From the NCBI RefSeq assembly GCF_030064165.1, contig NZ_CP125947.1:1178001-1242000 (forward strand): a stretch of DNA of 64,000 nucleotides. The letters are read 5' to 3'. The notes below the pieces were generated by a model that saw nothing but the letters and a program-made list of their open reading frames with translations, did not search any database and had not been told where the DNA came from. Below, one piece after another: positions 63,667-64,000 of this stretch; positions within the stretch are counted from its first letter, which is position 1; every line of letters begins with the position of its first letter. Source of the stretch: Comamonas resistens (GTDB lineage: Bacteria > Pseudomonadota > Gammaproteobacteria > Burkholderiales > Burkholderiaceae_C). A program made the position numbers and the translations under genes.

Positions 63667-64000
63667 CTATGCCTGCAAGAGGGCCGCAATGACATTGCGA
63701 CCTTCTCCGGCAAGGACGTTGTAGGTACGGCACGCCGAGGCCGTATCCATGGCTTCCAGGCCAATACGTTTTTCCATCAGCGGCTTGAGCCAGGCGGGAG
63801 GGGGAAAGCGGTTTTTGCTTCCGCTGCCGAAAATGATGACCTCGACATCAAGCATGGCCAGTTCTTCGAAATCACCGGCGGTCAGATCCTCAAAGCGCAC
63901 AGGCCTCCAAGGCTGCAGCATGCCGCGTGAGCCGACCAGCATGCTGGTTTCATGATTTTGTTTATCAACCGCAATCCAGCCCTGGCCGTAGCCGGTGATG
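63667..64000 (-). CDS. DUF498 / Mth938 family protein, N-terminally truncated by window end
   Basis: The frame is open to base 64000. Visible residues run from ITGYGQGWIAVDKQNHETSM through LVGSRGMLQPWRPVRFEDL and VEVIIFGSGSKNRFPPP to VLAGEGRNVIAALLQA. Mth938-like domains also occur in the complex I assembly factor NDUFAF3; the bacterial role is not known. The true start lies beyond the window. Confidence 0.8.
   Translation of the reverse strand, partial: ITGYGQGWIAVDKQNHETSMLVGSRGMLQPWRPVRFEDLTAGDFEELAMLDVEVIIFGSGSKNRFPPPAWLKPLMEKRIGLEAMDTASACRTYNVLAGEGRNVIAALLQA

Overview
The window is chromosomal DNA of a betaproteobacterium, most likely family Comamonadaceae and probably Comamonas or a close relative. 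This is inferred from protein flavour, gene order (yceD-rpmF-plsX-fab; rpoE-rseA-mucD-lepA-lepB-rnc-era-recO-pdxJ-acpS-nagZ; leuCDB-asd-fimV-truA-trpFBA-accD) and short intergenic repeats of a kind I associate with that family. It is moderately GC-rich and gene-dense. I see no rRNA, tRNA, CRISPR array, prophage or insertion sequence.

Layout. 1-2344: end of sppA, then a leftward rsmI-like/maf pair diverging from yceD. 2400-21150: a long rightward run that joins ribosomal protein L32 and YceD to fatty-acid synthesis (plsX, fabH, fabD, fabG, acpP, fabF). It continues through a YgfX-like membrane protein and the envelope-stress unit (sigma-E, RseA-type anti-sigma, MucD protease). It ends with lepA, lepB, DUF4845, rnc, era, recO, pdxJ, acpS and nagZ. 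An rseB gene is absent between rseA and mucD. 21250-30036: two tandem SbmA/BacA-like ABC transporters, a phosphofructokinase, small unknown genes, a TenA-family protein and purT. 30106-36697: a leftward set (MscS channel, diguanylate-cyclase response regulator, unknown membrane protein, class II amidotransferase, lysS, LON-domain protein). 36933: yggT. 37602-51514: leftward amino-acid block (accD, trpA, trpB, trpF, truA, fimV, asd, leuB, leuD, leuC, LysR regulator). 51853: a Sel1-repeat protein with a histone-H1-like basic tail. 53267-57099: dnaJ, dnaK, grpE. 57412-60530: rpsF, priB, rpsR, rplI, dnaB. 60685-64000: unknown coiled-coil protein, PhoH-like ATPase, Bcp peroxiredoxin and a partial DUF498 gene.

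The most interesting signals lie outside the annotated proteins. First, upstream of asd is a 32-codon leader ORF ending in a Thr/Ile/Lys-rich run. Beyond it are mutually exclusive RNA pairings, one of which covers the asd ribosome-binding site by 8 perfect base pairs; this looks like a translational attenuator for the aspartate family. Second, six copies of a 49-78 bp palindromic repeat with GACTTACGCAAA ends are scattered in intergenic gaps, two of them in tandem. Third, at least eight copies of a second repeat (GATAGCT...AGCGCT) occur. Fourth, lepA is preceded by a sigma-E-like promoter, a 13-codon ORF and an immediate intrinsic terminator. Fifth, the dnaK promoter sits inside nested inverted repeats.
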